From Eucommia ulmoides (lineage: Eukaryota > Streptophyta > Magnoliopsida > Garryales > Eucommiaceae), in NCBI GenBank assembly GCA_016647705.1, contig CM028335.1, positions 36,562,712 to 36,626,711 of the forward strand: a stretch of DNA of 64,000 bases. The letters run 5' to 3'. Within the stretch, counting starts at the first letter, position 1. Every line of letters begins with the position of its first letter. Both the position numbers and the translations under genes were made by a program. Below are positions 34,944-46,423 of the stretch, piece by piece. The notes below the pieces were generated by a model, which was not told where the DNA came from, ran no database searches, and worked only from the letters and a program-made list of their open reading frames with translations.

Positions 34944-37900
34944 TGACGCGCCTTAGAAAAAACACGTATTTATTTAAAGGCATTAGTCCATTCATTTTTA
35001 AAGTAAACTTATCCTTTTGAAATGCGTTTGGATAAGCTTTATTTATGAAATTCTTTATTTTTTGTAAAAAGGTTTAAGGGGACTTTTCTAGGCGTCGGTT
35101 TTGAAAATAGTTTTTTTTGGTCGATATTTTCCCTTCAAAAATAAAATCGTCGCCTAGTATTGAGTTTAAATAGTGTGCCTGGTCACCAAAATTTTTAAAA
35201 ATGTTTAATTTTGAAATGACCCAAATTTGACTCGAAAATATTTGGTTTAACTAGAGTATTCTTAATATTCGGGGGTTAATTATGCTCAGAGAAAGTGTTA
35301 AGCATCCCAAGACACCTGTCTGAAAAATGTACCTTTGTCTAAATAATCTTTGAATTAAATTGTCTAAAAGATATTTTCTTCGGTTAAAATTATTCTCCTT
35401 AGCCATTTCTTTTGTTTAAAAGAAAAAATAATAAAGGACAAAATGTCCCCTTTTTTAGACCGCGTATCGATTATAAACATAATCGACAAGTTTGGTCCCC
35501 AGGAGGGGAAGGGTTTATTTGATTTTTTTAGTTCAAGTTATTTTGGCAATTTGAAATATGAAAATGCATGCAAAACTTCCCTTGAAAAAGATGGTTTTAT
35601 GGGGATCCTTGAAATCCTCAGGAAAGTAAAACAACATTTTTTAAGGAAAAATCTTACTGAAGAAGTCCCTGGTATTTAAAGTAGAAACTATTGGCCTAGT
35701 GAGCTACCTCAGAAGGGAGGTGAATTGAGTAGTTATAAAAATTAAAGCAAATTATTATCTTTCAACACTTAAATATTCAAATAATTAATTTGATCATAAA
35801 TTAATTATTATCTTCATATAGCAGCAGATAAGTGTATAAATCTAGGTGCACACCCAAACAATAAGAAATAAAGAAAATAAATAATGCAGTACACACCGAT
35901 ATATCCTGGTTCACCAAGCTAATTTTGGTTAATCCGGTCATCCGAGCCCCACGGAGATTCACATCCACTAAACCACTAGATTCCTTTAAAAGGTAAGAAC
36001 CAAACATTTACACAATGATTATTTTACAAACTCATAATCAACCTTTACAAAAAAAAAAAAATTCACAGGCTAAGGAAGAACATCTATCTTTTTAACAAAC
36101 TAAAGACTAACTTAATTCTTTTATACCTTGGGAAAATAATCAAACCTTACTAAAAACACTTCAAGTATCCTTTTCACTAGTAAGGATGAAACTGTTACAA
36201 TTCACACAATTTTAATTATAATCAGGAAGAATCACGCCTAACTCTTTTCAAGGGAAAAAAGTAAACTATCATTTTTGTATTTTAGGTAAAGATTAAACCT
36301 CAATCTCTTCATCGGAAGAGATTGAAACCCTTGCTACCCCTAACTAAATACTCCCCAACAGTATCTAATCTGCACAAACTCACCAATCACAAAAATCAAT
36401 AAGTTTCTTCCCACTCGGAGTTTCTACCACCTCAAATCAATTTAAACTTAATTAATGTCCCGAATTTACTAGTAATAGAATTTTACGTGAGGAAATAAAA
36501 ATCTGATTATAAAAATAATGCGGGTAGCACAAAATTGAGCACATAATCAGATTATCACACAAAGCATTTTAAAATAACAAAAGCTTGGAACGATCTCACC
36601 AGGAAAATACCAAAAGATTGAAAACGAATCGTAAGACAGCTTAGATTGATGACACCAAATCACTTAGCGCTTTAACTCAAGAACTTCAAACACAGAATGA
36701 TCTCACAATAATCACTCGATATAATCTCAGAAAAATCACTCTTAGAAAGCTCACGAACTGAAAGTTCTTGATAGATATGATATGTTGATATGTGAAAAAC
36801 GCAGGTTTATATAAACTGATTTGAAACAAATCTTCTAACGGCTAGTTCCTGAAAGATATTACACTTAAATGCACATATAGACCCCATATATCAATACCAT
36901 TTAATCCTGGTCAATTTCACTTAAATATGGCTTTTAAATCATTCAATTTAGTCCCCAAATTATTTCTCATTCTCAAATCAAAAAGTAGGAAGTATTAAAT
37001 AGACTAAATTGAGAAACACTTAAAATAAATGTACATATCCATAGAGATATTAAAATAAGTGTATCACATCATTAATATACCCAAATCCCTACAATATCTC
37101 GCTCAGATATCCCAAAAATGACTAGTTTTTTAATAGTTCCTCGAAATCCTCAAAATCTAAAACAACATAGTCGGTTAACCGATCCCTATGGGTCGATTGA
37201 CCGATTGATATAGGATGCAAACTCAGGCCAAATTTTGGCCCTAGTTGGCTGACTGATCATCGATGATCAATTGACCGATCGATACAGAGAGTTCAGCTAT
37301 CGACCATCGGTTGACCGATCTCCCTTGATCGGTTGACCGATCGATTCAAAGACTTTCCAATTCTCTAGCCCTTGCCTATTGGTTGACTGGTCATTCATGG
37401 TCGGTTGATCGATGACTATTGGAACTCATTTTCTCAAATTATTTTAACTCCAGAACTTCAATGTTTTCGACCCTTTAACCAAATTGTTTTCTCAGTTAAC
37501 TAAATTGACACTATTAATCAATTTTAAACACTAATCTTACTTAGGTCAATTTTTCTTTTTTAATTTCACATTGAAGCAAATAATTAAACTTAATTAGGAT
37601 CCTATTTTAAACACACATAAATATCAATCATCTAATTTGTGTCGTGTGTGATCCTAATCAGGATATATTAAGGGTAAAAAAGAATTTGAATTGTTTTCAC
37701 CTAGATTCTTCAGAATTTTCAATCTCTTAATGTCTGTCTCTGCATCCTTCACAATTTCTTCATGATGTTATCTTGATTAGAACTCTTTAAACTGAAACAT
37801 TCAATAAACTCATTAGTTCCACCAAAAATATCAACACTTAATTGTCCATCAAAATCTCGGGATCAACAGAAACAATATTTTTATAAGGATCCTTGAAATC

Positions 37901-38105
37901 CACAGGAAAATAAAATAGATTTTCAGGAAAGTCTTACTGAATAAATTTTCGAGATTGAAGTAAAATATTTTTTAGGATCCTTGAAATCTTCAGGAAAGTA
38001 AAAACAGAGTTAAGGAACAACTTACTGAACAAATTCCCGAGATTGAACTTAACATTAATTTTTTAGGACACTTGAAATCCTCAGGAAAGTAAAAACATGA
38101 TCTTT
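34944..38105 (-). repeat. Right (5') LTR of the old Ty3 element, interrupted and truncated
   Basis: 34944-35688 and 37874-38105 are homologous to 15649-16041 and 21150-21514. A tandem unit of about 85-91 bp (GGATCCTTGAAATCCTCAGG ... CTTACTGAA ... CGAGATTGAA) occurs at about 35607, 37893, 37978 and 38069, with the solo LTR inserted between the first and second copies. The right end passes abruptly into another element's gag. Confidence 0.5.
35689..37868 (-). mobile_element. Solo LTR, copia SIRE/Maximus-like
   Basis: On the minus strand it starts TGTTGATCCCGAGATTTTGATG (split: TGTTGATCCC / GAGATTTTGATG) and ends CTAGGCCAATA, both typical of SIRE/Maximus copia LTRs. It is flanked by perfect GAAAC duplications at 35684-35688 and 37869-37873. 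The empty site reads smoothly into the flanking tandem unit. A TTTATATAAA box lies at 36806-36815. A cluster of CGGTTGACCGATC-like motifs lies at about 37165-37420. No coding sequence is present. Confidence 0.85.
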
Positions 38106-38550
38106 AGTTGTAACCCCAACATGAAGTTAAATAGCTTATCTTCATCATACATGTTTTTAATGTCTAACATCATTAAAGTAAAACTCTTTAATCGTACTAG
38201 TGTGCTTCAAATTTTTAGGGATTCCCAAGCAACCCATGACGTGTTACTGTGACAAAATTGTGCTTTCAATCCGTTCTTCAGATCATTCCACTCTTTGATT
38301 AGGGATATGCCTAAATCAAATTCACATGTTTGCCATCAAAACTTCACATTGCCACTAAAATGCATGTGGTTTAAAGTCACATGGTTAGTGTCTAATAGGT
38401 ATGATGCCTTGAAATATTGTTGAACACCCCACAAAAAATGCTTGAGTTCTTTGGCGTATCTCGCTCCAGGGAGCGATTTTGATTCTTGTACTCTTACTTG
38501 CGTTAGGCAATTTTGCATCCCTTGTCTAGTGACGACTTTCTTCAACACAG
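38106..38550 (-). pseudogene. Ty3/gypsy gag remnant
   Basis: On the minus strand the reading includes GARYAKELKHFLWGVQQYFKA, LIKEWNDLKNGLKAQF, NTSWVAWESLKI and MLDIKNMYDEDKLFNFMLGL. These align in order with the plant Ty3 gag blocks (ARNAKELENFLWDMEQYF; LKDQFLP; MLDIKNMSEEDKLFNF). Two in-frame stops are visible. It is a different gag from the 32.6-kb remnant. Confidence 0.8.
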
Positions 38551-40848
38551 AAATATGTTCCTAAACAAGCTTGAGGTTAATCTTCCAAATGATGACTAGC
38601 ACCAGCACGCCTTCCAAATAAAAACTTGAATCTTATTATGGTGTTGGTGCAGAATTCCTCCAACGACATTCTGAGATTTGCAATGTCTACACGAATCTTT
38701 GTGTGAGAAGGTCTCCTCGCTGTTGTTTGTAGGCACACTAACATAGTCTTCCAACACTTCTAATCTATAGTTCACATGATACAATGACCATTTCGCAGTC
38801 CTGTTCTTATAACCACTATCATAGGATCAGATTTTTCTCCTAAAAATAAGATCGAGTGATGGCCTAAACGATACCAATCAATTAGCCAATTTCTTCTTGC
38901 AAAATACACACCAACACAGTAACAAGAAATGTATGAACAGTAAGCACACAAAGTCACACACAGTTACAGGCAAAGCCAAACCTTGTGATAAAACTTAGTA
39001 AATAACTACATACGCTCAATTCCTGATCAAGGTTGCAAAAAAAAATAAAAAAAATAAAACTCTCTCCGATAATATTGAGACATGTAACCACAAATTTAAA
39101 GAATAACGGTGAAGTTAACATCTCCAACGCTAGGAAAAACTAACAGACACCTGTCTTGACAAGTGTCAAGACATAGTCCAACTACCATGTAGCAGTTACC
39201 AAGCCTCGTCTGCCAAGTACCCACAACTGCCAACACATTCGTGCACATGCACCCTATTTTCCCAGCACTTGGCTTCTCACGAACCAAGCAATCAGGTGCT
39301 ACATTACTAGCAACTCGATCCCATGAGCACACATTAGCCGTTTTGTTTTCTAGTTCAATGATCATGCCAATGTTCGTCAATGCCTTGTCATATCACTCCC
39401 ATGACCTAATTGTGTCATGCCCCCATATTTTACCTTCATTAACTTGGCCCCATGCCAAAACTTGCCTCGAGTTCATGCTAGGAACATGAGTAACGATCCT
39501 AGGATTACGCCTATGATTACCTCGTGCCTTGCATTAACGATGATTGATGCCCACTAGCAGCGCAAGCACGTCGAAGCATGTTGTGCCTTGGTTACTTTCC
39601 TTAACGAGTCTCTTGGGTAAGTCGTGCCTCAAATCTTCCCTACATGTGTAGGGTATGCCTACACTATGCTCTTGTTGTGTTGTTGTGTCATCATCCCCTA
39701 GCACGACTAGGTTCATGCCACACCACAAGTCTCCAAGAAGAAGGGTTATCAATTCTTTTGATTTGTTGATTGTTGCAAGCTTGGACATGACTTCGTTAAC
39801 TGTTCTTTTAGCCCAATTGAGATCGGCAAGGGCTTGAGATTTATTGGTTTCGGTGTTCTTCAAGTGAAGCCATGTCTCTTTTGTAAGAGAGTTGAACGTC
39901 AGCTCCTTTCCTGGCAACAATCACTGTCTTTCTATGCCCAGATATGATGACAAGTAAAATAATTGAATTGATAGCAATTGGCATGGGTTTGCTTAAGAAG
40001 TCATTATGGGTCTCGGTAGTAGGGTTCACCTCACAATACCTCATGAAAAATAACCCAATTGGTAGGAATGAACATCAATATGCTTGAGAAGCCATAATGA
40101 AACTAACAAACCATTATTGACTAGCCGAATTATCCAATTCTTGAGCTTGATTTCAATCAATCCCTTATCCATTAAGACTCCCAACCAATGCAACAATCTT
40201 CATTGTTGCAATATGGTGTCATTCTCGTACAACCAAGTTGATTGAGCTCAACTAACATGGCAAAGACCTTGGTATGGTCATGATAGCAAAACCCATGCCT
40301 CAGTCGTATCTCGTCTTTAATGGGCAAACACTAGGGGCATAATGAGAGAAATTGTGACAATACATATCTCACATAGTTAATGTAATATAGAGAACGGATA
40401 TTTATGGGTACGTACTTATGAGGGTCCAAGCAGTCGGACATTACACCATTCCTTGATCATGAATGGCCGAAACTTAATGGCAAACAGCTTTAACTAGACG
40501 AAATCTAAAAATGTATGTTCAACTACTATTTTTGGGTGAGAGCCCATATTGTTAGATTATTGATTGCCCAAAATATGAAATTTATGCGGGGACCAAAGGG
40601 TACAAAAACAAGAGGACATGAAGCTTACCCAAAAAGATTAAAAAAGAAAGAATAGAAATAATAGCAAAGGAGGGATCCTAACATAACCTTGAAATCCACC
40701 ATTGCATTGTCAATAATCCTACCATCAATAATCCTACCATCCAAGAATCGACTGCCATATTAGTCTCATGGATAGTATAAATGAAGAAAAAATTAACTAA
40801 AGAAATCAACCATCTAATATGATGAAAAAAGCTCCAAAGCCACCAAGG
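38551..40848. other. Decayed repeat DNA, with a possible WEB/DUF827-like scrap
   Basis: No intact gene. On the minus strand at about 39770-39880 a frame reads ETNKSQALADLNWAKRTVNEV then MSKLATINKSKEL. This resembles the coiled-coil repeat of plant WEB-family (DUF827) proteins, which act in chloroplast movement. It is too short to be sure and is flanked by unrelated frames. The rest matches nothing I recognise. Confidence 0.3.
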
Positions 40849-40862
40849 AATCCTTTTCTAAT

Positions 40863-40863
<1 letters not shown>

Positions 40864-40894
<31 letters not shown>

Positions 40895-41083
40895 GGTATG
40901 GTGTTGTCCGGGTCAGCTTATGCGCATCTCAACTAATCAACCTCCTCAGGTGATCTTAAGGGCACACCTCTCCACATCCGCCTAATACATTCAAGATTTA
41001 ATTACTGAAGTGAGAGAGTCAAACCCTAGTTAACAAGAAAATGGGACATCTCTCTTTGCCAACTAGACTAAAACCTCTTGGCT
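40864..41083 (-). mobile_element. tRNA-derived SINE (Au-like)
   Basis: On the minus strand the element starts near 41083. It has an A-box-like TTAGTCTAGTTGG (around 41057-41072), a B-box-like GGGTTTGACTC (around 41015-41026), a 3' part GATGCGCATAAGCTGACCCGG followed by ACAACACCAT as in Au-type plant SINEs, and a poly(A) tail seen here as a T-run near 40865-40892. Target duplications AATCCTTTTCTAATT (15 bp, perfect) lie at 40849-40863 and 41084-41098. Confidence 0.88.
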
Positions 41084-41098
41084 AATCCTTTTCTAATT

Positions 41099-43879
41099 GC
41101 TGATCATATGAATTAAAACATGAGACCAAGTTGAACTAGAATATTTCAGTACCCATTATTCACACATAAACCATATAACACATCATGCATCGTAGAAATT
41201 ATGTTAAGAGGAAATATGGTAAAAACCACCTTTAGAATTTCTTAAAAATTCGTCCACCACCAGCATTACCAGGGGTTCATCTTGAAGCACTATCGGTATG
41301 ATGCACAACTGCATTAGGGAAGGGAGAGACCAAACACAACTCCAGCTTTTCAGATGTCATCTAGCAAGATGGACTGCAAAAAACTTGACCAACAAATCAT
41401 CTAGTAATTTCGAGGATTTCTGCATTCCGCTTTGTAAGAAAACCAGCACATTGAACAAATATTTTTATCTAAGATCAAAAATATGCACCCGCGTCTTCCT
41501 TTCCACAGTTCCCAACAAATCCAAATAGGTACAAGTACGGCGTGGCAAATATGTTGTCAAATTTTTGAATGAACATGAAAACTCCACTAAAATATCCGCT
41601 ACTGAACTAAGGAACTAGCACGAAAAGGCCTTTCAGGAAAGTGTATCTTCAGTTTTCACTTGATGCCCACCATGATTGCAAAAGCATATAGAAATGTGAA
41701 TCACACATTTCCTTTGGTAATTCCCGTTAGTAGGTAAGGAATTAAAATAAGAAGTCCACATGAAAATAAAGATCATCCTACCCCAGAACCTCTGGCACTT
41801 GCCTTCTCTGGCTCACAGCTCCCTTGTTGCATTGAAAATTGGCAATCATTAGAATGGATCCATACTGGATGATCATCATCCTCTTCTTCACTCAATCCTT
41901 AATGACCATGAATTTTCTGCACAATAACGATGGTTCTAAGAATTGATAGATTCCATTGGTTTCCAATTTCGGAATCCATCACATGTAGATGCTGAACATT
42001 CGAAAAATTAAATAAAAAAGGGAAAAAAAAGGAAAAAAAAGAAAAGGTAAATCGTTTGCCCACAAGAAGGAAATGTCTCCCTTGCATACCAACCACTGCT
42101 CGGTTCTTTCATATGGATCATCCCTCTCCAGATAAGAGAAGAGGTTGGGCCACAGGAAGCAGCAACTGTGCTTTTGTTCCTTGGAGTATTTGCATTTCAT
42201 AAATCTAGCGCAAATAGACTACCCAATCAAATTTATACCAACTTACACTAAAGGCCTTTATAACATCATTGCATGCTTTCATCCCCCAAGTGACCTTCAG
42301 CGCTTCCATGTTAACTTCTTTCCTATATCAAATAGCCCACAAAAAGAAATTAGAGGAGATTTTTCACAGTTCCCAAACCTCTGTTTTGGAGGCACAATAT
42401 ATGAAAGCAAGTGTAAAGGGAGTCTATGTTTGACGAGACTAAGTTTTCCTCCTGCAGATAACCATTCCTCATGACAGCCACTTGTTTTATTACTAATTTT
42501 CTGGAATTCAACGAAATACAAAATTTTCTTGTACCAAAAACAAGTGTAGATTTATTTATATGCCAGATACATATATAGGATTCCACAACATGGATACTTC
42601 GACCTCCTCAAAGTGTTGGTGCTTCCAGCCGAATTGTTGTCAGAGGCACAACGCACAGTTCCGAAAAAACTGCTGCTGATGGTTCAAAAGTTGCTGCTGA
42701 AAACAAAGTGAAACAGAATTGAATATTGAGGAAGGCAAATGCAACACTTGAAGTTGCAGTTCTGAAAAATCAATACCATATAACTGAATCAGTTCTTATT
42801 ACTAATAAAATTATTGCAATAGTCTGTAAATCTAAAGGGCTTATATTTTCATCATTCAACCATTGATTATGAAAAAAACAAAAAGGAAGAACAAGAGATA
42901 CAAACACATACATGAGTTGGAAACATACATCAAAGTTTGGCGGAATGGAACGGAATCCCGCGGGAATGGAACATATAGCTTGAAGAAATGAAATGTTATA
43001 AAATAGAAACAAAAAGAGGGGAAAAAAAAAAAAAGAACGAAAAACAATGGTGAGAAGATATTTCAAAGACTTCAATAGGAAAGATCCGTGACAATTTGTA
43101 AATGATGGAATTGAATTACCAAGGAAACCTAAATTAGGGGAGGCTGAATATCAAAGCTACTGTTGCCTGACCAAACAGTAGTGCCATGGATAACAAACAG
43201 AAGATGACTGAACATTGGAGAAGAGAAGATTCATCAGAAGACATTTGTGAAAATATATTCCAGATCACGGGCTCAACCTTCGAAGATGTATGAGTCAAAT
43301 CTTTAAGATAAAATGCAATTTGCGTACCAGAACCTAAAACAAATGCTTCAAAACGTGAATTTCTTACAAAACTGCAAACTTTTGAAATATAAGAATCTGC
43401 AAGAATCGAATTGAGAGGTTAGTTGCCTCAACTGATGTGTTAGGCTGACAAATAATACATATGCAAGCTGTTACGAGAAACCCTAGGAACAGCCTGATTT
43501 AGTTTTCAATCACACTTCCTCGTCCAAAAAGAACTTTTAAGCTTAGCTCGTTGCAACTGGCCAGCTTTGATATAATCTTTTCTGTTCAAAATAAATAAAG
43601 AAATTAAAATAAAATCATTCCTTTGTGTTCTTATTAGGATGACATCCCTAGGGAATTCCCAGATGGAGGATGCATCACATGGATTTAACTTCTAAATAAG
43701 TTCTAACATCAAAGAAATACGCAACAAAACAATTAATATATATATGTGTTCCAGACAAAGAGAGTTTGAATCGGTAGACTTTCTAGAAGTACATTACACA
43801 TGGCATGATCAATTATCCCCGGAGATGGAAAAAAAAAATAAGAAACATAAGCCCATAAGATAAGAGGGATATCATAAAG
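41099..43879 (-). other. 3' flank of the PPR gene, no coding region recognised
   Basis: Unique-looking AT-rich sequence. Open frames up to about 100 codons on either strand lack recognisable domains. It probably holds the PPR 3' UTR, possibly spliced, which cannot be proved from sequence alone. Confidence 0.4.
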
Positions 43880-46423
43880 TCATGACTCAACAATCTCCCC
43901 GATATGAGACGCAAGTCTTTGCAAGGATCCCTCATCAAAAGACTTGTCCACCCCCTTAATTTCCGATACAAATTCTAGGGCCTCTTTATATTTTCTTGCT
44001 TTACAGAAACCACTGACAACAATCTTGTAGGTTAGCTCATTGGGTCTGCAGTCATGCTCAATCATGTAACAGATCACGTCATTTGCCTCCACGAACATTC
44101 CCTTCCTTGCATAACCAGCCACAAACGTATTATAGGAGAAAATGCAAGGGCGAATCCCCCTGGTTGTCATATCTGAGAGAATTCTAAGACCCTCCTGCAT
44201 GAGACCTTTCCTGCAGAAAGCTTTGATGACCGTGTTGTAAGATACAAGGTCTGGCTTTTCAACAGATTTTTGCATTCCATTGAGGATTTCTTCTGCTTTC
44301 CAGCACTCGCCAGTTCTAGCGTACATGTCCATTAAACTATTATAAGTGAGACGATTTGGCTGCAACCCATGCTCATGAATCAAGCGGAAAGTATCATGGG
44401 CATGGTCAATCATCTTGTTCCTGGCAAACATTGAAAGCATGATATTCAATAAAACAAGATCAGGTTTGTATCCATTATTTTCCAGTTCGTTGAATGCCCT
44501 TTCCATGCCCATTAATGACCTACACTTGAAATTTGCAATCACCAGGGCCCTCAAAACAACCCAACTAGGAAAGATATCACCGTCATAAATCTGTTTTGCG
44601 AGCGCTTCTATGCCCATGGTATTCCTTCTCTTTGAATAACAAAGGAGCATCAATGAGTATGAGGTTTCATTGGGCTTGAAACCTTTATTTTTCATGTCTA
44701 GAAGGACCGATTCTGCTGCTTTTGAATCCCCTCTATGAGCCAGAGCATTCAGAAGTGCGTTGTAGGTCGTCACACATGGAGTAAACCCTGCTTTAATCAT
44801 CTCTTGGTACATCTTAGCTGCATCAATAGTTAAGCCACTCCTGCCATAAGCACTAATTAAAGTAGTGAACGTGAACCTATCAGGTTCAAAACCACAACTC
44901 CTCATCTCATGGAAAATCCGATTCACATATACATGCATGCCTTTATTACCACACACGGCAAGCATAGTGTTCCAGGTAATAAGATTCGGGGAACATCCAT
45001 TTGTTTTCATGTCATGAAGAATTTCCATCATCTCGTCTAACCGTGACTTCTTTCCTAGCATCCCAAGGATAGCATTATATGTACACACATTAGGAACACA
45101 ACCAGATTGTTTCATCTCCTTGAACAAACTTAATGCCTTACAATCCTTTCCAACTTTGCCATAGGCATCTATTAAAGTAGTATAGGTAATGGCAGTCGGC
45201 ATTATGCCCTTATGGGCCATCGTATCTATAATTGCAGCTCCTTCCTCGTGGAAGCCGGCCCTCACATATGCAGCAATAAGTTCATTGTAAGTCACTACAT
45301 CAGGCGGGCAGTTATTTTCTTCCATTTCATTCAGAACACTAACAGCTTCTGAGTAGATCCCTGCTTTCCCAAAAACTTGGAGTAAAGCATTGTAAGTAAC
45401 AATTCCTGGAATGTAGCCGTTTGTTTTAAGTCCTGCAAAAAACTCCTTTGCTTCTTCCAATAATCCCTCTCTCCCACAAGCTGATATTACAGTGCTACAA
45501 GTAAACTCATCAATATCTAGCCTTCTGTATCTTATCTCATCCAAAAGGCTCAAAATTTTATCCCACGACCTACCCATCTTCCCATAAACATCCAGCATCA
45601 CGTTGTAAGTAACCAAACTTGGAGAGAAACCCTTCTCCTTCATATTTTCAAACAGAGCTATTGCCCTTTTGTGCTTGCCTGTACGAGAATATATGTGAAG
45701 AATAGTTGTGCATAACCGAACATCAGGAAAATAGTCCTCAATAGAAATCAGATCAAACAACTGTGCTGCAATTGAATGCTGTGACTCTCTACAAAGAATT
45801 TTAGCCATTAGTTCTACAGCTTGGTTGTCTAGCCTGCCATTCCAAGTATTCAAATTCATCACAAACCATTCAAACAACCGAAGGGCTTTTTCCCAATTCC
45901 CGGAAAGATCTAACCCATGCAGGAGACTGAACAAATCAATTTCAAGTAGCTCAAACTTAATAGAATCCAAATAATCATTGAAACCCGAAATGGGTTGTTC
46001 CAAAATTAATTTGACCATGAACTTACATTTCATGGGAAGGCAATCGAGAGTTAAGTCAGCTGATTGAAAGACTTCTTCACGGTTGCTTTCAAGTATTGGG
46101 TCTGAAACTAAATTTGATTTCTTGACAAGGGCTTGTTGTAATTCTTGATTTCCGGAAAAAATCTGATGAGAAGTTACATGGGCGTCGCTAGAATGCGCTC
46201 TTTTGATGGGTTTCGATTTGTGAGTTGTGGTGGTGGGAGGGGGTGAGGACAGCTGAAGGAGACGTTGGAGGACGGGATTAAGAGGGAATTGCCGAGGCGA
46301 TGAGGGTTGAGGAGGAGGAGGAGGAGGAGGTAGATGTAGAGTTGTCAAGTCCTTTGATGGCGCCGTTGGTTTTGTTGACTGAACTGGGAATGCAGGCCTA
46401 TTTGGGAAGAGAGTCCCTTCCAT
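43880..46423 (-). CDS. PPR10: Chloroplast P-class PPR protein, At2g18940/PPR10-like
   Basis: A single uninterrupted 847-codon frame, ATG at 46421-46423 and stop at 43880-43882. Residues 1 to about 80 are rich in Ser, Pro and Thr with few acidic residues, as in a plastid transit peptide, and include a polyproline run. From about residue 200 to 830 there is a tandem series of 35-residue PPR motifs with VTYNALLxxxGK-type helices (for example GIVTYNALLQVFGKAGIYSE, PNLITWNTMLAVCGNKGMH, PDLVSYNTVIKAFCRKGLMQ). There is no E, DYW or SMR domain, so it is P-class. The order and C-terminus (SFDEGSLQRLASHIGEIVES) closely follow Arabidopsis At2g18940, the counterpart of maize PPR10. PPR10 binds plastid RNA between atpI and atpH and between psaJ and rpl33, and protects transcript ends. 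Orthology is inferred from memory; the PPR class is certain. This is the only intact gene in the window. Confidence 0.9.
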   Translation of the reverse strand: MEGTLFPNRPAFPVQSTKPTAPSKDLTTLHLPPPPPPPQPSSPRQFPLNPVLQRLLQLSSPPPTTTTHKSKPIKRAHSSDAHVTSHQIFSGNQELQQALVKKSNLVSDPILESNREEVFQSADLTLDCLPMKCKFMVKLILEQPISGFNDYLDSIKFELLEIDLFSLLHGLDLSGNWEKALRLFEWFVMNLNTWNGRLDNQAVELMAKILCRESQHSIAAQLFDLISIEDYFPDVRLCTTILHIYSRTGKHKRAIALFENMKEKGFSPSLVTYNVMLDVYGKMGRSWDKILSLLDEIRYRRLDIDEFTCSTVISACGREGLLEEAKEFFAGLKTNGYIPGIVTYNALLQVFGKAGIYSEAVSVLNEMEENNCPPDVVTYNELIAAYVRAGFHEEGAAIIDTMAHKGIMPTAITYTTLIDAYGKVGKDCKALSLFKEMKQSGCVPNVCTYNAILGMLGKKSRLDEMMEILHDMKTNGCSPNLITWNTMLAVCGNKGMHVYVNRIFHEMRSCGFEPDRFTFTTLISAYGRSGLTIDAAKMYQEMIKAGFTPCVTTYNALLNALAHRGDSKAAESVLLDMKNKGFKPNETSYSLMLLCYSKRRNTMGIEALAKQIYDGDIFPSWVVLRALVIANFKCRSLMGMERAFNELENNGYKPDLVLLNIMLSMFARNKMIDHAHDTFRLIHEHGLQPNRLTYNSLMDMYARTGECWKAEEILNGMQKSVEKPDLVSYNTVIKAFCRKGLMQEGLRILSDMTTRGIRPCIFSYNTFVAGYARKGMFVEANDVICYMIEHDCRPNELTYKIVVSGFCKARKYKEALEFVSEIKGVDKSFDEGSLQRLASHIGEIVES

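Larger units (their letters stand above)
15649..38105 (-). mobile_element. Old minus-strand Ty3 element with multiply interrupted LTRs (reconstructed)
   Basis: Segment 15649-16041 and its continuation after element A (21150 onward) are homologous, in the same orientation, to 34944-35688 plus 37874-38105. Both begin TGACGC and share landmarks such as AAATGACCCAAATTT, TAACTAGAGTAT and ATTATGCTC. A primer-site-like sequence abuts the right copy at 34923-34941, and a gag-like remnant on the minus strand lies between. This fits a minus-strand element with its 3' LTR at left and 5' LTR at right. The left LTR is split by A and two Harbinger elements, the right LTR by a solo LTR. The high-coordinate boundary of the left LTR and the right outer end are uncertain. 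Confidence 0.5.

Noticed and set aside
42145..42586. Frames of 74-109 codons downstream of the PPR gene
   Set aside because: Frames on both strands overlap, with no recognised domain and no splice-consistent extension; more likely 3' UTR or intergenic.
42770..43075. Hydrophobic 101-codon minus-strand frame resembling a membrane protein
   Set aside because: Phe-rich because of an A-rich plus-strand tract; no start context or homology.
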